DNA from: Streptomyces filipinensis
GTDB lineage: Bacteria; Actinomycetota; Actinomycetes; Streptomycetales; Streptomycetaceae
Direction: 5' to 3'
Assembly: GCF_014649495.1 (NCBI RefSeq)
Contig: NZ_BMTD01000003.1
Span: forward strand, 434,001 to 498,000
DNA length: 64,000 nucleotides
Positions within the stretch are counted from its first letter, which is position 1. Every line of letters begins with the position of its first letter. The notes under the pieces were generated by a model that was not told where the DNA came from, made no database searches, and saw only the letters and a program-made list of their open reading frames with translations. Positions 19,241-34,682 of the stretch are shown here, one piece after another. Both the position numbers and the translations under genes were made by a program.

Positions 19241-20770
19241 ATGGCAGACGATTACCTCGTACGCATCGGCAAGCTCATCCGTGACGCCCGGCAACACCGA
19301 GGCTGGACACAGACCCAGCTCGCGGAGGCACTCGGCACCAGCCAGAGCGCGGTCAACCGCATCGAGCGCGGGAACCAGAACATCAGCCTTGAGATGATCG
19401 CCCGAATCGGTGAAGCCCTGGACAGCGAGATCGTGTCGCTGGGTTACGCGGGTCCGATGCATCTGCGCGTCGTCGGCGGGCGTCGGCTGTCCGGCGCCAT
19501 CGACGTCAAGACCAGCAAGAACGCCTGTGTCGCGCTGCTGTGCGCGTCGCTGCTCAACAAGGGGCGGACGGTGCTGCGCAGGGTCGCCCGGATCGAGGAG
19601 GTGTACCGCCTGCTGGAGGTGCTGAACTCCATCGGCGTGCGCACCCGCTGGATCAACGACGGCGTCGACCTGGAACTGGTGCCGCCCGCCGAGCTGGAGA
19701 TGGCGGCGATCGACGCGGACGCCGCCGTACGCACCCGCTCGATCATCATGTTCCTCGGTCCGCTGCTGCACCGCGTGGACCACTTCAAGCTGCCCTACGC
19801 CGGCGGCTGCGACCTGGGCACGCGGACCATCGAGCCGCACATGATCGCGCTGCGCCGGTTCGGCCTGGACATCGCGGCCACGGAGGGTCAGTACCACGCC
19901 CGGGTCGACCGCACGGTCCGGCCCGACCGCCCGATCGTGCTGACCGAGCGCGGCGACACGGTGACCGAGAACGCGCTGCTGGCCGCCGCCCGCCACGACG
20001 GCGTGACGGTCATCCGCAACGCCTCCTCGAACTACATGGTCCAGGACCTCTGCTTCTTCCTGGAGGCCCTCGGCGTCAAGGTCGAGGGGATCGGCACCAC
20101 CACGCTCACCGTGCACGGTGTGCCGAACATCGACGCGGACGTGGACTACTCCCCCTCCGAGGACCCGGTCGAGGCGATGAGCCTGCTGGCCGCCGCCGTG
20201 GTGACCGAGTCCGAACTGACCGTGCGGCGCGTCCCCATCGAGTTCCTGGAGATCGAGCTGGCGGTCCTGGAGGAGATGGGCCTCGACCACGACCGCAGCC
20301 CCGAGTACTTCGCGGACAACGGCCGTACGCGGCTGGTGGACCTGACCGTCCGGCCCTCCAAGCTGGAGGCGCCGATCGACAAGATCCACCCGATGCCGTT
20401 CCCGGGCCTGAACATCGACAACGTCCCGTTCTTCGCGGCCATCGCGGCGGTGGCGCAGGGCCAGACCCTCATCCACGACTGGGTCTACGACAACCGCGCG
20501 ATCTACCTCACGGACCTCAACCGCCTCGGCGGCCGGCTGCAACTCCTCGACCCGCACCGGGTCCTGGTCGAGGGGCCGACCCGCTGGCGCGCCGCCGAGA
20601 TGATGTGCCCGCCGGCCCTGCGCCCCGCCGTGGTCGTCCTGCTGGCGATGATGGCGGCCGAGGGCACCTCGGTCCTGCGCAACGTGTACGTCATCAACCG
20701 GGGTTACGAGGACCTGGCCGAGCGCCTGAACTCGATCGGCGCGCAGATCGAGATCTTCCGGGACATCTGA
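19241..20770 (+). CDS. XRE helix-turn-helix fused to MurA-like enolpyruvyl transferase
   Basis: 509 residues. Residues 1-70 are an XRE/Cro-type HTH (TQTQLAEALGTSQSAVNRIERG). From about 73 to the end it is an EPSP-synthase-fold protein of the UDP-N-acetylglucosamine 1-carboxyvinyltransferase family. MurA active-site features are kept: SKNACVALL (Lys93, Asn94) for the substrate Lys/Asn pair, and GGCDLGTR with Cys190 at the PEP-binding/fosfomycin cysteine. The fusion is conserved in streptomycetes next to acnA (SCO5998 from memory), so it is not a local accident. It may be a second MurA or a regulator that senses UDP-GlcNAc through the enzyme fold. The latter is inference. Confidence 0.9.
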   Translation: MADDYLVRIGKLIRDARQHRGWTQTQLAEALGTSQSAVNRIERGNQNISLEMIARIGEALDSEIVSLGYAGPMHLRVVGGRRLSGAIDVKTSKNACVALLCASLLNKGRTVLRRVARIEEVYRLLEVLNSIGVRTRWINDGVDLELVPPAELEMAAIDADAAVRTRSIIMFLGPLLHRVDHFKLPYAGGCDLGTRTIEPHMIALRRFGLDIAATEGQYHARVDRTVRPDRPIVLTERGDTVTENALLAAARHDGVTVIRNASSNYMVQDLCFFLEALGVKVEGIGTTTLTVHGVPNIDADVDYSPSEDPVEAMSLLAAAVVTESELTVRRVPIEFLEIELAVLEEMGLDHDRSPEYFADNGRTRLVDLTVRPSKLEAPIDKIHPMPFPGLNIDNVPFFAAIAAVAQGQTLIHDWVYDNRAIYLTDLNRLGGRLQLLDPHRVLVEGPTRWRAAEMMCPPALRPAVVVLLAMMAAEGTSVLRNVYVINRGYEDLAERLNSIGAQIEIFRDI

Positions 20771-20900
20771 CCGTCGCCCGGCCCGTCGGCCGGCCCCCCC
20801 GCCGGGAACCGTCCGCCGCACCCGCCCGCCCCGCTCCCACGCCGGCCGGAAGCGGGCGCGGTGGCCGTGTTCCGCCCGGCAGCACACCGGCACGGCGTCC

Positions 20901-20915
20901 GTTGACAACGTCAAC
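20901..20915. promoter_or_regulatory. Palindromic site GTTGACAACGTCAAC upstream of the defence operon
   Basis: GTTGAC-AAC-GTCAAC is a six-base inverted repeat with a three-base centre, about 100 bases upstream of the kinase-helicase start. Its left part belongs to the 13-mer CCGTTGACAACGT (20899-20911), found again upstream of the last gene of the island. TTGACA also resembles a -35 box, but no good -10 follows at 16-19 bases. The rest of the 20771-20977 gap shows no gene. Confidence 0.55.
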
Positions 20916-21013
20916 GCAAAGGCGTGAGCCTCGTCAACACGTGAAGGTATACGCTCCTGGCGGGGACGTAGCGGGAGGTGCCCGCCTTGCACGCGCCGGG
21001 AGGGCCAGTGGGC

Positions 21014-27355
<6,342 letters not shown>

Positions 27356-27360
27356 CCGCC

Positions 27361-27390
27361 CCGACCACCGCCGACCACCGCCGACCACCA
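27361..27390. repeat. Three tandem CCGACCACC(G/A) units between defence genes
   Basis: Three 10-base copies in a row fill the gap between the kinase-helicase stop (27355) and the next gene's leader. Being short and exact they could come from slippage. They lie just upstream of the AGGAACCGAG that precedes the next ATG and may affect translation of the downstream gene. Confidence 0.7.
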
Positions 27391-27404
27391 GGAACCGAGA
27401 TCTC

Positions 27405-30368
27405 ATGAGCCTCACGTACACAGCCGGCTCGCTGGTCGCCGCCCGCGGCCGGGAATGGGTGGTGCTGCCCGAGAGCGCCCCCGACATGCTGGTGCTGCGC
27501 CCGCTGGGCGGGAGCGAGGACGACATCGCGGCCGTCTTCCCCGCGTTCGAGGACGTGCGTGCCGCCGAGTTCGCCGCGCCGAGCCCGGCCGACCTGGGTG
27601 ACCAGCGGGCCGCCGGTCTGCTGCGCACGGCGCTGCGCATCGGGTTCCGGTCGGGTGCGGGGCCGTTCCGCTCCCTGGCGTCGATCGCCGTGGAACCCCG
27701 CGCCTACCAGCTGGTCCCGCTGCTGATGGCGCTGCGGCAGCGCACCGTGCGGCTGCTGGTCTCGGACGACGTCGGCATCGGCAAGACGGTCGAGGCGGGG
27801 CTGATCGCCAAGGAGCTGCTCGCGCAGGGCGAGGCGACCGGGCTGGCCGTGCTGTGCTCCCCGGCACTGGCCGAGCAGTGGCAGAGCGAGCTGCGGGAGA
27901 AGTTCGGCATCGACGCCGAACTGGTCCTGGCGTCCACCGTGTCGCGTCTGGAGCGGGGCCTGGAACTGGGCCAGTCCCTGTTCGACAAGCATCCGTTCAC
28001 GGTCATCTCGACTGACTTCATCAAGTCGGCCCGGCACCGCGAGGACTTCGTACGGCACTGCCCCGACCTGGTGATCGTCGACGAAGCCCACACGTGTGTG
28101 GCGGCCGACGAGGCCGGGCCGGGCGGCGCGTCCTCCTCGAACCAGCTCCGCCACGCCCTGCTGCGGAGGATCTCCGCCGACACCGACCGTCATCTGCTGC
28201 TGCTGACCGCGACCCCGCACTCCGGCAAGGAGTCCGCGTTCCGCAACCTGCTCGGCCTGGTGCGGCCCGAACTGGCGAACGTGGACCTGGAGTCCACGGC
28301 GGGGCGTGCCCGGCTCGCCGAGCACTTCGTGGCCCGCAAGCGCGCCGACGTCCGCGACTACCTCACCAAGGAGAACGGCCTCGCCGACGACTCCCTGGCC
28401 GAGCGGACCGCCTTCCCGGCCGTGCGCTGGACGAAGGACGAGCCGTACAAGCTGACCCCCGCCTACCGGGCGCTGCTCGACGACGCCATCGGCTACGCCA
28501 GGGACCGCGTCGAGGCGGCCGGGGAGCAGGGCGAGCGGGAGGCCCGCATCGCCTGGTGGTCGGTGATCGCGCTGCTGCGCTCGATGGTCTCCTCGCCGGC
28601 GGCCGCCGCGCAGACGCTGAGGACCCGCTCGGAGTCCGCCGCCGCCCGCACCGCGCGCGAGGCGGACGTGCTCGGCGCCCCGGTGGCCGCCGACTCCGCG
28701 GACAACGACCGGCTGGAGGGCATGGACGTCGCGCCGGGTGCCGCCGAGACGGAGGACGGGGGCGCCCGGCTGCGGGCACTGGCCGAGCGGGCCGAAGGGC
28801 TCGTCGGGCCGGCCGAGGACGCGAAGCTGAAGGCGCTCACCCGGCATCTGAAGAACCTGATCGCCGACGGCTACCACCCGATCGTCTTCTGCCGCTACAT
28901 CCCCACCGCCGACTACCTCGCCGAGCAGCTCGACGGAAAGCTCGGCAAGAAGACGAAGATCGCCGCCGTGACCGGCACCCTCTCCCCGCAGCAGCGCCTG
29001 GAACGCATCGAGCAGCTCGCCGCCGAGTCCGCCGAGGAGGCCGCCGAGGAGGCCGTCCGCCGCGTGCTCATCGCCACCGACTGCCTCTCCGAGGGCGTCA
29101 ACCTCCAGCACCGCTTCGACGCCGTCGTCCACTACGACCTGGCCTGGAACCCGACCCGCCACGACCAGCGCGAGGGCCGCGTCGACCGGTACGGGCAACG
29201 GCGCGACGAGGTCCGTGTCATCACCATGTACGGCGAGGACAACGGCATCGACGGCAAGGTCCTGGACGTGCTGTTCACCAAGCACCGGCAGATCAAGAAG
29301 GACCTGGGCATCTCCGTCTCCGTCCCCGACGAGACCGCCTCCGGCGTCACCGACGCCGTCGTGGAATGGCTGCTGCTGCACGGCCGGCAGGGCAGCCAGG
29401 AGAGCCTGTTCGAACTGCCCGGGCACCAGGAGTCGTTCGACCGGATCGAGCGCGAGTGGACCTCGGCCGCCGAGCGCGAGCGGACGTCCCGCTCCAAGTA
29501 CGCCCAGCGTGCCATCCACCCGGAGGAGGTGGCCCGTGAGGTCGCCGCCGTACGGGCCGCGCTCGGTGGCGCCGCGGAGGTCCGCGGCTTCGCCCTGGAG
29601 GCGCTGCGGGAGCTGGACGCGCTGGTGCGCGAGGCGCGTGACGGCACCGGGGACTTCACCGCACAGGTCGGCGGCGCCCCGGCCGGGCTGCGGGACGCGC
29701 TCGCCGCCGCCGTCGGCGGCCGGCTCGTCGAGGAGGACCGCGAGATCCCGTTCCGCACCACCGCGGCGATCGCCCGCGGCGAGGCGGCTCTGGTCCGCAC
29801 CGATCCGGCGGTCGGCGCCCTCGCCTCGTACGTCCTGGACTCCGCGCTGGACGCGCGCACCCCCGGGCCCCGTCCGGCCCGCCGCTGCGGTGTGGTCACC
29901 ACGGACGCGGTCGCCACCCGCACCACGCTCCTGCTGGTCCGGTACCGCTTCCACCTCACCCTCCCGTCCCGCACCGGGGAACGGCAGCTGGTCGCCGAGG
30001 ACGCCCGGCTGCTGGCCTTCGAGGGGATGCCGTCGCGTGCCCGCTGGCTGGACGACGACGCGGCCACCGCGCTCCTCGCGGCCCGTGCCACCGCCAACAC
30101 CCACGAGCAGCTGGCCCGCAACCACATCACCCGCGCCCTGGACGGTCTGCCGGACCTGACCGCGCACCTCACCGGGTACGGCACCCGTCTGGCCGCCGAA
30201 CTCGACGCCTCGCACCGCCGGGTCCGCAGGGCCAACGAGGAGATCGTCCGTGGCCTGAAGGTCGTCCCGCAGGAGCCCGCCGACGTCCTCGGCGTCTACC
30301 TCTACCTCCCGCAGCCGCCCGCCGCGCCCGTCTCCCCCGCCGCCACCGTGTCCGGAGCCCAAGCCTGA
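27405..30368 (+). CDS. SNF2/RapA-like helicase, DISARM DrmD-like
   Basis: 987 residues. Helicase core: DDVGIGKTVEAG (Walker A, Lys127), VIVDEAH (Asp226-His229), LLTATPHSG (motif III), then a C-terminal lobe with ATDCLSEGVNLQ and NPTRHDQREGRVDRYGQ (Gln588, arginine fingers). This set matches the HepA/RapA branch of SNF2 translocases, to which DISARM DrmD and some BREX helicases belong. The remaining ~350 residues are alpha-helical with no motif I know. Such proteins move along double-stranded DNA. It starts 50 bases after the kinase-helicase, and its TGA overlaps the next ATG (TGATG), so it is co-translated with the methylase. The exact defence family is inferred. Confidence 0.87.
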   Translation: MSLTYTAGSLVAARGREWVVLPESAPDMLVLRPLGGSEDDIAAVFPAFEDVRAAEFAAPSPADLGDQRAAGLLRTALRIGFRSGAGPFRSLASIAVEPRAYQLVPLLMALRQRTVRLLVSDDVGIGKTVEAGLIAKELLAQGEATGLAVLCSPALAEQWQSELREKFGIDAELVLASTVSRLERGLELGQSLFDKHPFTVISTDFIKSARHREDFVRHCPDLVIVDEAHTCVAADEAGPGGASSSNQLRHALLRRISADTDRHLLLLTATPHSGKESAFRNLLGLVRPELANVDLESTAGRARLAEHFVARKRADVRDYLTKENGLADDSLAERTAFPAVRWTKDEPYKLTPAYRALLDDAIGYARDRVEAAGEQGEREARIAWWSVIALLRSMVSSPAAAAQTLRTRSESAAARTAREADVLGAPVAADSADNDRLEGMDVAPGAAETEDGGARLRALAERAEGLVGPAEDAKLKALTRHLKNLIADGYHPIVFCRYIPTADYLAEQLDGKLGKKTKIAAVTGTLSPQQRLERIEQLAAESAEEAAEEAVRRVLIATDCLSEGVNLQHRFDAVVHYDLAWNPTRHDQREGRVDRYGQRRDEVRVITMYGEDNGIDGKVLDVLFTKHRQIKKDLGISVSVPDETASGVTDAVVEWLLLHGRQGSQESLFELPGHQESFDRIEREWTSAAERERTSRSKYAQRAIHPEEVAREVAAVRAALGGAAEVRGFALEALRELDALVREARDGTGDFTAQVGGAPAGLRDALAAAVGGRLVEEDREIPFRTTAAIARGEAALVRTDPAVGALASYVLDSALDARTPGPRPARRCGVVTTDAVATRTTLLLVRYRFHLTLPSRTGERQLVAEDARLLAFEGMPSRARWLDDDAATALLAARATANTHEQLARNHITRALDGLPDLTAHLTGYGTRLAAELDASHRRVRRANEEIVRGLKVVPQEPADVLGVYLYLPQPPAAPVSPAATVSGAQA

Positions 30369-33300
30369 TGCCCGCCGCCCCTCGCACCGCCCTGGCCTTC
30401 ACCGCCGTCACCACGGTCGGCGGCCTGCTCCCGGCCGACATCCTGCTGCGCATCGCCGAGGCACGGAACCTGCCGGGCACCCAGCCCGCCGACTACGGCC
30501 TGCCCGCCTCGGTGCCCGTGCGCGAGGAGGCCGAGCGCGCCTGGGAGTACCTCAAGCCGCTCTGGCGCGACCTGCGCGCCGCCCTGCCCTCCGACCCGGT
30601 CACCGGAGCGCCCGCCGCCGACCCCACCGGCCGGGCCGGCAGCGACTGGCTCGCCCAGCTCTTCCGCAAACTGGACTTCGGCGCGCTCACGGAGGTCGGT
30701 ACGGACGGCATCCCGGCCGACTCGGATCCGGACAAGCGGTTCCCTGTCTCGCACCGCCACGGCCCGGCGCTGGTCCACCTGATCCCCTGGAACCAGGAGC
30801 TGGACAAGCGCCCGGCCTCCGGCCAGGTCCCGGCGCAGTCGATGCTCCAGGACTGCCTCAACCGCACCGAGGCCCATCTGTGGGCGGTCCTCTCCAACGG
30901 CCGTCGGCTGCGCCTGCTGCGCGACTCCTCGTCCTTCGCCACCGCCGCCTACGTCGAGTTCGACCTGGAGGCCCTCTTCGACGGTGAGCTGTTCAGCGAG
31001 TTCGTGCTGCTGTACTGCGTGCTGCACGCCTCCCGGTTCACGGTGCCGCAGGGGGCGGCGGCTTCCGCGTGCCGGCTGGAGAAGTGGCGTACGGTCGCCA
31101 TCGAGTCCGGCAGCCGGGCGCTCGACCACTTCCGCGACGGCGTCCAGGCGGCCCTCACCGTCCTCGGCACCGGGTTCCTGAGCCACCCGCACAACACCGC
31201 GCTCCGCGAGCGCCTGGACGTCCACGCCTTCCAGACGGCGCTGCTGCGGCTCGTGTACCGCATGATCTTCCTCTTCGTCGCCGAGGACCGGGACGCCCTG
31301 CTGGATCCCGGGGCGGACGAACGGACCCGCGAGCGTTTCGCCCGCTACTTCTCCACGGCCCGGCTGCGCCGCCGTGCCCTGCGCCGCCTGGGCACGAACC
31401 ACGACGACGAGTACCGCGCCCTGGAGCTGCTGATCGAAGCGCTGGGCTCCGAGGATGGCCGCCCCGAGCTGGGTCTGCGGGGCCTCGGCGGCCTCTTCGA
31501 CAGCGCCCCCGCCGACGGGCCGCTGCGCGGTGCGCGGCTGGCCAACCGTCATCTCTTCGAGGCCGTCAAGCAGCTGGCGCGGGTGCGCGACGCGGGCTCC
31601 GCCCGCTGGCGTCCCGTCGACTACCTGCACATGGGCGCCGAGGAACTCGGCTCGGTGTACGAGGCGCTGCTGGAGCTGGTGCCGAAGCACAGCGCCGCCG
31701 ACCGCACCTTCGAACTGGTCGACCGCATCGGCAACGACCGTAAGAGGACCGGCAGTTACTACACCCCGAGCGCGCTCACCGAGACCCTGCTCGACTCGAC
31801 GCTGAACCCGGTGATGGACGACGCCGTCCGGCGCGGGCAGCGGCGGGCGAGCGCCGAGGGGCGCCCCGAGGCCGACACGATCGTCGAGGAGCTGCTGTCC
31901 CTCACGGTCTGCGACCCCGCCTGCGGGTCGGGCCACTTCCTCGTGGCGGCGGCCCGCCGTATCGCCAAACGCGTGGCGGCCGTCCGTGAGCGCAACCCCG
32001 AGCCCACGGCCGGGGCCGTGCGGCACGCCCTGCACGAGGTCGTCGCGCGCTGCGTGTACGGCGTGGACCTCAACCCCATGGCCGTCGAGCTGGCCAAGGT
32101 CTCCCTCTGGCTGGAGGCCATGGAGCCCGGCCGCCCCCTCGGCTTCCTCGACTCCCGCATCAGGCACGGCAACGGCCTCGTCGGGGCGACCCCGGCCCTG
32201 CTGCGGGACGGCATCCCGGACCGGGCGTTCAAGAAGGCCGAGGGCGACGACGAGGCCTGGGCGCGGTCGCTGCTGCACCGCAACGCCCTCGAACGCGGGG
32301 GTCAGGGCGGCCTGTTCGACGTCGAGACGGAGACGAAGGTCGCCAACGCCTCCTTCGCCCGCGGGCTGCGCCGGATCACCGCGTCCCCGGCCGACAGCCT
32401 CACCGACGTCCGCCGCAAGGAGGCCGCCTACCGCGACTGGTCGACCTCGGCCGAGTACCTGCACGCCCTGCACCTGGCGGACGCCTGGTGCGCGGCGTTC
32501 GTGTGGGTCAAGCGCGAGGACGCGCCGCCGGCCGTCACCCACAAGGTGTTCCGGGGGCTGGAGGACCCCGGGGCCGACGCGGCGCCACGCTCGACGCACG
32601 ACGAGATCGTGCGTCTGCGCGACCAGTACGCCTTCTTCCACTGGCACCTGGAGTTCCCCGAGATCTTCCGGGTCCCGGAGGACGGCGACGCGTCGGCCGG
32701 CCCGGGCGCGGTCGACCCGGTGACGGGGTGGGCCGGCGGGTTCTCGTGCGTGGTGGGCAACCCGCCCTGGGACAAGGTCGACTTCGAGGACAAGAAGTAC
32801 TTCAGCGTGGTCGCCCCCGAGATCGCGGAGATCTCCGGCACTGCCCGCCGTACCCGCATCGCCGAGTGGGAGCGGGAGCATCCGGAGGCCGGCAGGCGGT
32901 ACCGGGAGGCGCGGCGCGCGGTCAAGGGGACGTTCCACTTCGCGGGGGACTCGGGGGTGTTCCCGCTGTGCGCGAAGGGGCTGACGGTCAAGGGGGTCAA
33001 CTCCCTGCAGACGGACACGCTGTTCGCCGAGCGGATGGCGAGCGTGGCCGCCCCCGAGGGGCGGTTCGGTCTGATCCTGCCGACGGCGGTCGCGACCGGC
33101 GCGGGCTCCCAGTACCTGTTCGGCGACTTCACCCGGCGGGGGGTCCTGGCGTCGCTGTACGACTTCGAGAACCGCCGCCCGAAGTCGCCCGCGCTGCCCA
33201 GGGGCGGCAAGTGGTTCGAGGGCGTGGACTCCCGCTACAAGTTCTGTCTGCTCTCCCTGACCGGCCGCGCCGCGCGCGCGGACGCCAGCCGCGTCGGCTT

Positions 33301-34540
33301 CTTCCTGTCCGACATCACGGATCTGGAAGACCCGCGGCGGCTGTTCGCCCTGGACCCGGAGGACCTGGCCCGGATCAACCCGAACACGGGCACGCTCCCG
33401 GTGTTCCGCACGCAGCGCGACGCGGACATCACGGCCGCCGTGTACCGGCGGCTGCCGGTGCTGTGGCACGAGGGACGCCGGGACGGCAACCCGTGGGGCA
33501 TGGCCTTCAAGCGCCTGTTCGACATGACCGACGACTCCGACCTCTTCCGCGGCCGCGAGCGGCTCGAAGGCGAGGGCTGGGAGCTGCGGGGCAACGTCTT
33601 CGAGCGGGGCGGGGAGCGGATGCTGCCGCTGTACGAGGCGAAGATGGTGGACTTCTTCAACCACCGGGCCGCCGACGTGGTCAAGAGCCCGACCGCCGTC
33701 ACCCGTCAGAACCAGCCCAGGTACCTGTCCGCCGAGGAGCTGCGGGATCCCGGGCGGCGGGCGCTGCCGCTCCACTGGATCCAGCGCGACGGCACGGTGC
33801 CCGCCCGCCGCAACTCCAGGGACGTCCACGTCAAGGGGATCGAGCCGCGTCTCGCCGAGGAGGGCTGGGACCGCGACTGGCTCTGCGGCTGGTGCGACGT
33901 CACCGCCTCGACGAACGAGCGCACCGCCATCCCCGCCTTCCTCCCGCGCACGGCCGTCGGTCACAAGTTCCCCCTGATGATGCCGCGCGTGGCCCCTTCC
34001 CTGGTCGCGGCGCTGGTCGCCGCTCAGTCCTCCCTGGTCTTCGACTTCATCAGCCGCCAGAAGATCGGCGGCACGAGCATGGGGCTCTTCATCTGGAAGC
34101 AGCTCCCCGTGCCCACACCCGACGCCCTCGCACCCCATCTGCCGTTCCTTCTCCCCCGTGTCGTGGAACTCGTCCACACCGCCCACGACATGACGCCGCT
34201 CGCCCGGGACCTGGGTGACGAGGGGGGACCGTTCCGGTGGGACGAGGACCGCCGCGCGCAGCTGCGCGGCGAGCTGGACGCGTACTTCTTCCATCTGTAC
34301 GGCATCTCCCGCGAGGACACCGACTACGTCCTGGAGTCCTTCCGGACGGAGTCGGGCGGGCTGAGGAACAACGAGATCGCCGCGTTCGGCGAGTACCGCA
34401 CCAAGCGTCTGGTCCTCACCGAGTACGACCGCATGGCCGGCGCCGGCCTGTCCCTGAAGACCCCGCTCACCGAGGCCGGGTCCGGCACGTACCGCTCCCC
34501 CCTCACCCCACCGCCCGGCCGGGGCCCCCGTCACAGCTGA
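30368..34540 (+). CDS. Large adenine-specific DNA methylase, Eco57I/PglX/DrmMI-like
   Basis: 1,390 residues. The central methylase has the SAM motif [13 protein letters not shown] (Asp516-Gly522) preceded by [17 protein letters not shown], and the N6-adenine catalytic motif IV GNPPW (Asn798-Trp801). The long N-terminal ~480 residues and C-terminal ~400 residues would hold structural and target-recognition regions, as in BREX PglX and type IIG enzymes. I see no clear PD-(D/E)xK motif at the N-terminus, so it probably only methylates, marking self DNA while the two helicases act on unmarked DNA. Its ATG overlaps the preceding stop. Confidence 0.88.
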   Translation: MPAAPRTALAFTAVTTVGGLLPADILLRIAEARNLPGTQPADYGLPASVPVREEAERAWEYLKPLWRDLRAALPSDPVTGAPAADPTGRAGSDWLAQLFRKLDFGALTEVGTDGIPADSDPDKRFPVSHRHGPALVHLIPWNQELDKRPASGQVPAQSMLQDCLNRTEAHLWAVLSNGRRLRLLRDSSSFATAAYVEFDLEALFDGELFSEFVLLYCVLHASRFTVPQGAAASACRLEKWRTVAIESGSRALDHFRDGVQAALTVLGTGFLSHPHNTALRERLDVHAFQTALLRLVYRMIFLFVAEDRDALLDPGADERTRERFARYFSTARLRRRALRRLGTNHDDEYRALELLIEALGSEDGRPELGLRGLGGLFDSAPADGPLRGARLANRHLFEAVKQLARVRDAGSARWRPVDYLHMGAEELGSVYEALLELVPKHSAADRTFELVDRIGNDRKRTGSYYTPSALTETLLDSTLNPVMDDAVRRGQRRASAEGRPEADTIVEELLSLTVCDPACGSGHFLVAAARRIAKRVAAVRERNPEPTAGAVRHALHEVVARCVYGVDLNPMAVELAKVSLWLEAMEPGRPLGFLDSRIRHGNGLVGATPALLRDGIPDRAFKKAEGDDEAWARSLLHRNALERGGQGGLFDVETETKVANASFARGLRRITASPADSLTDVRRKEAAYRDWSTSAEYLHALHLADAWCAAFVWVKREDAPPAVTHKVFRGLEDPGADAAPRSTHDEIVRLRDQYAFFHWHLEFPEIFRVPEDGDASAGPGAVDPVTGWAGGFSCVVGNPPWDKVDFEDKKYFSVVAPEIAEISGTARRTRIAEWEREHPEAGRRYREARRAVKGTFHFAGDSGVFPLCAKGLTVKGVNSLQTDTLFAERMASVAAPEGRFGLILPTAVATGAGSQYLFGDFTRRGVLASLYDFENRRPKSPALPRGGKWFEGVDSRYKFCLLSLTGRAARADASRVGFFLSDITDLEDPRRLFALDPEDLARINPNTGTLPVFRTQRDADITAAVYRRLPVLWHEGRRDGNPWGMAFKRLFDMTDDSDLFRGRERLEGEGWELRGNVFERGGERMLPLYEAKMVDFFNHRAADVVKSPTAVTRQNQPRYLSAEELRDPGRRALPLHWIQRDGTVPARRNSRDVHVKGIEPRLAEEGWDRDWLCGWCDVTASTNERTAIPAFLPRTAVGHKFPLMMPRVAPSLVAALVAAQSSLVFDFISRQKIGGTSMGLFIWKQLPVPTPDALAPHLPFLLPRVVELVHTAHDMTPLARDLGDEGGPFRWDEDRRAQLRGELDAYFFHLYGISREDTDYVLESFRTESGGLRNNEIAAFGEYRTKRLVLTEYDRMAGAGLSLKTPLTEAGSGTYRSPLTPPPGRGPRHS

Positions 34541-34556
34541 TCCCGGAAGGTCACCC

Positions 34557-34661
34557 ATGCCGCAGCCCGAGCGCCTTCCCGGCACGCCCGAGTTCCGACT
34601 CAAGCTGCCCAAGGAGCCCGCGCTGCGGCTCGCCGTGACCGCCCCGCCGCAGGGGCCGTGA
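34557..34661 (+). CDS. Possible 34-residue small protein at the end of the defence operon
   Basis: A short frame beginning ATG 34557, six bases after GGAAGG, encodes 34 residues starting MPQPERLPGTPEFRLKLP, rich in Pro, Leu and basic residues, with no membrane segment. It begins 16 bases after the methylase stop and ends 21 bases before the convergent neighbour. The ribosome site and spacing make translation plausible. It might be a genuine small component or the remnant of a fourth defence gene truncated by the junction. No homology can be claimed. Confidence 0.4.
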   Translation: MPQPERLPGTPEFRLKLPKEPALRLAVTAPPQGP

Positions 34662-34682
34662 GACGCCGGCGGGCCGAGGCCC

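Noticed and set aside
20902-20907. TTGACA as a simple -35 promoter box for the defence operon
   Set aside because: No reasonable -10 hexamer lies 16-19 bases downstream, and the palindrome plus the second copy at 36382 favour an operator; promoter use is not excluded.
30302-34612. A 1,436-codon minus-strand frame opposite the methylase
   Set aside because: Same reason; the plus strand carries intact methylase motifs I and IV.
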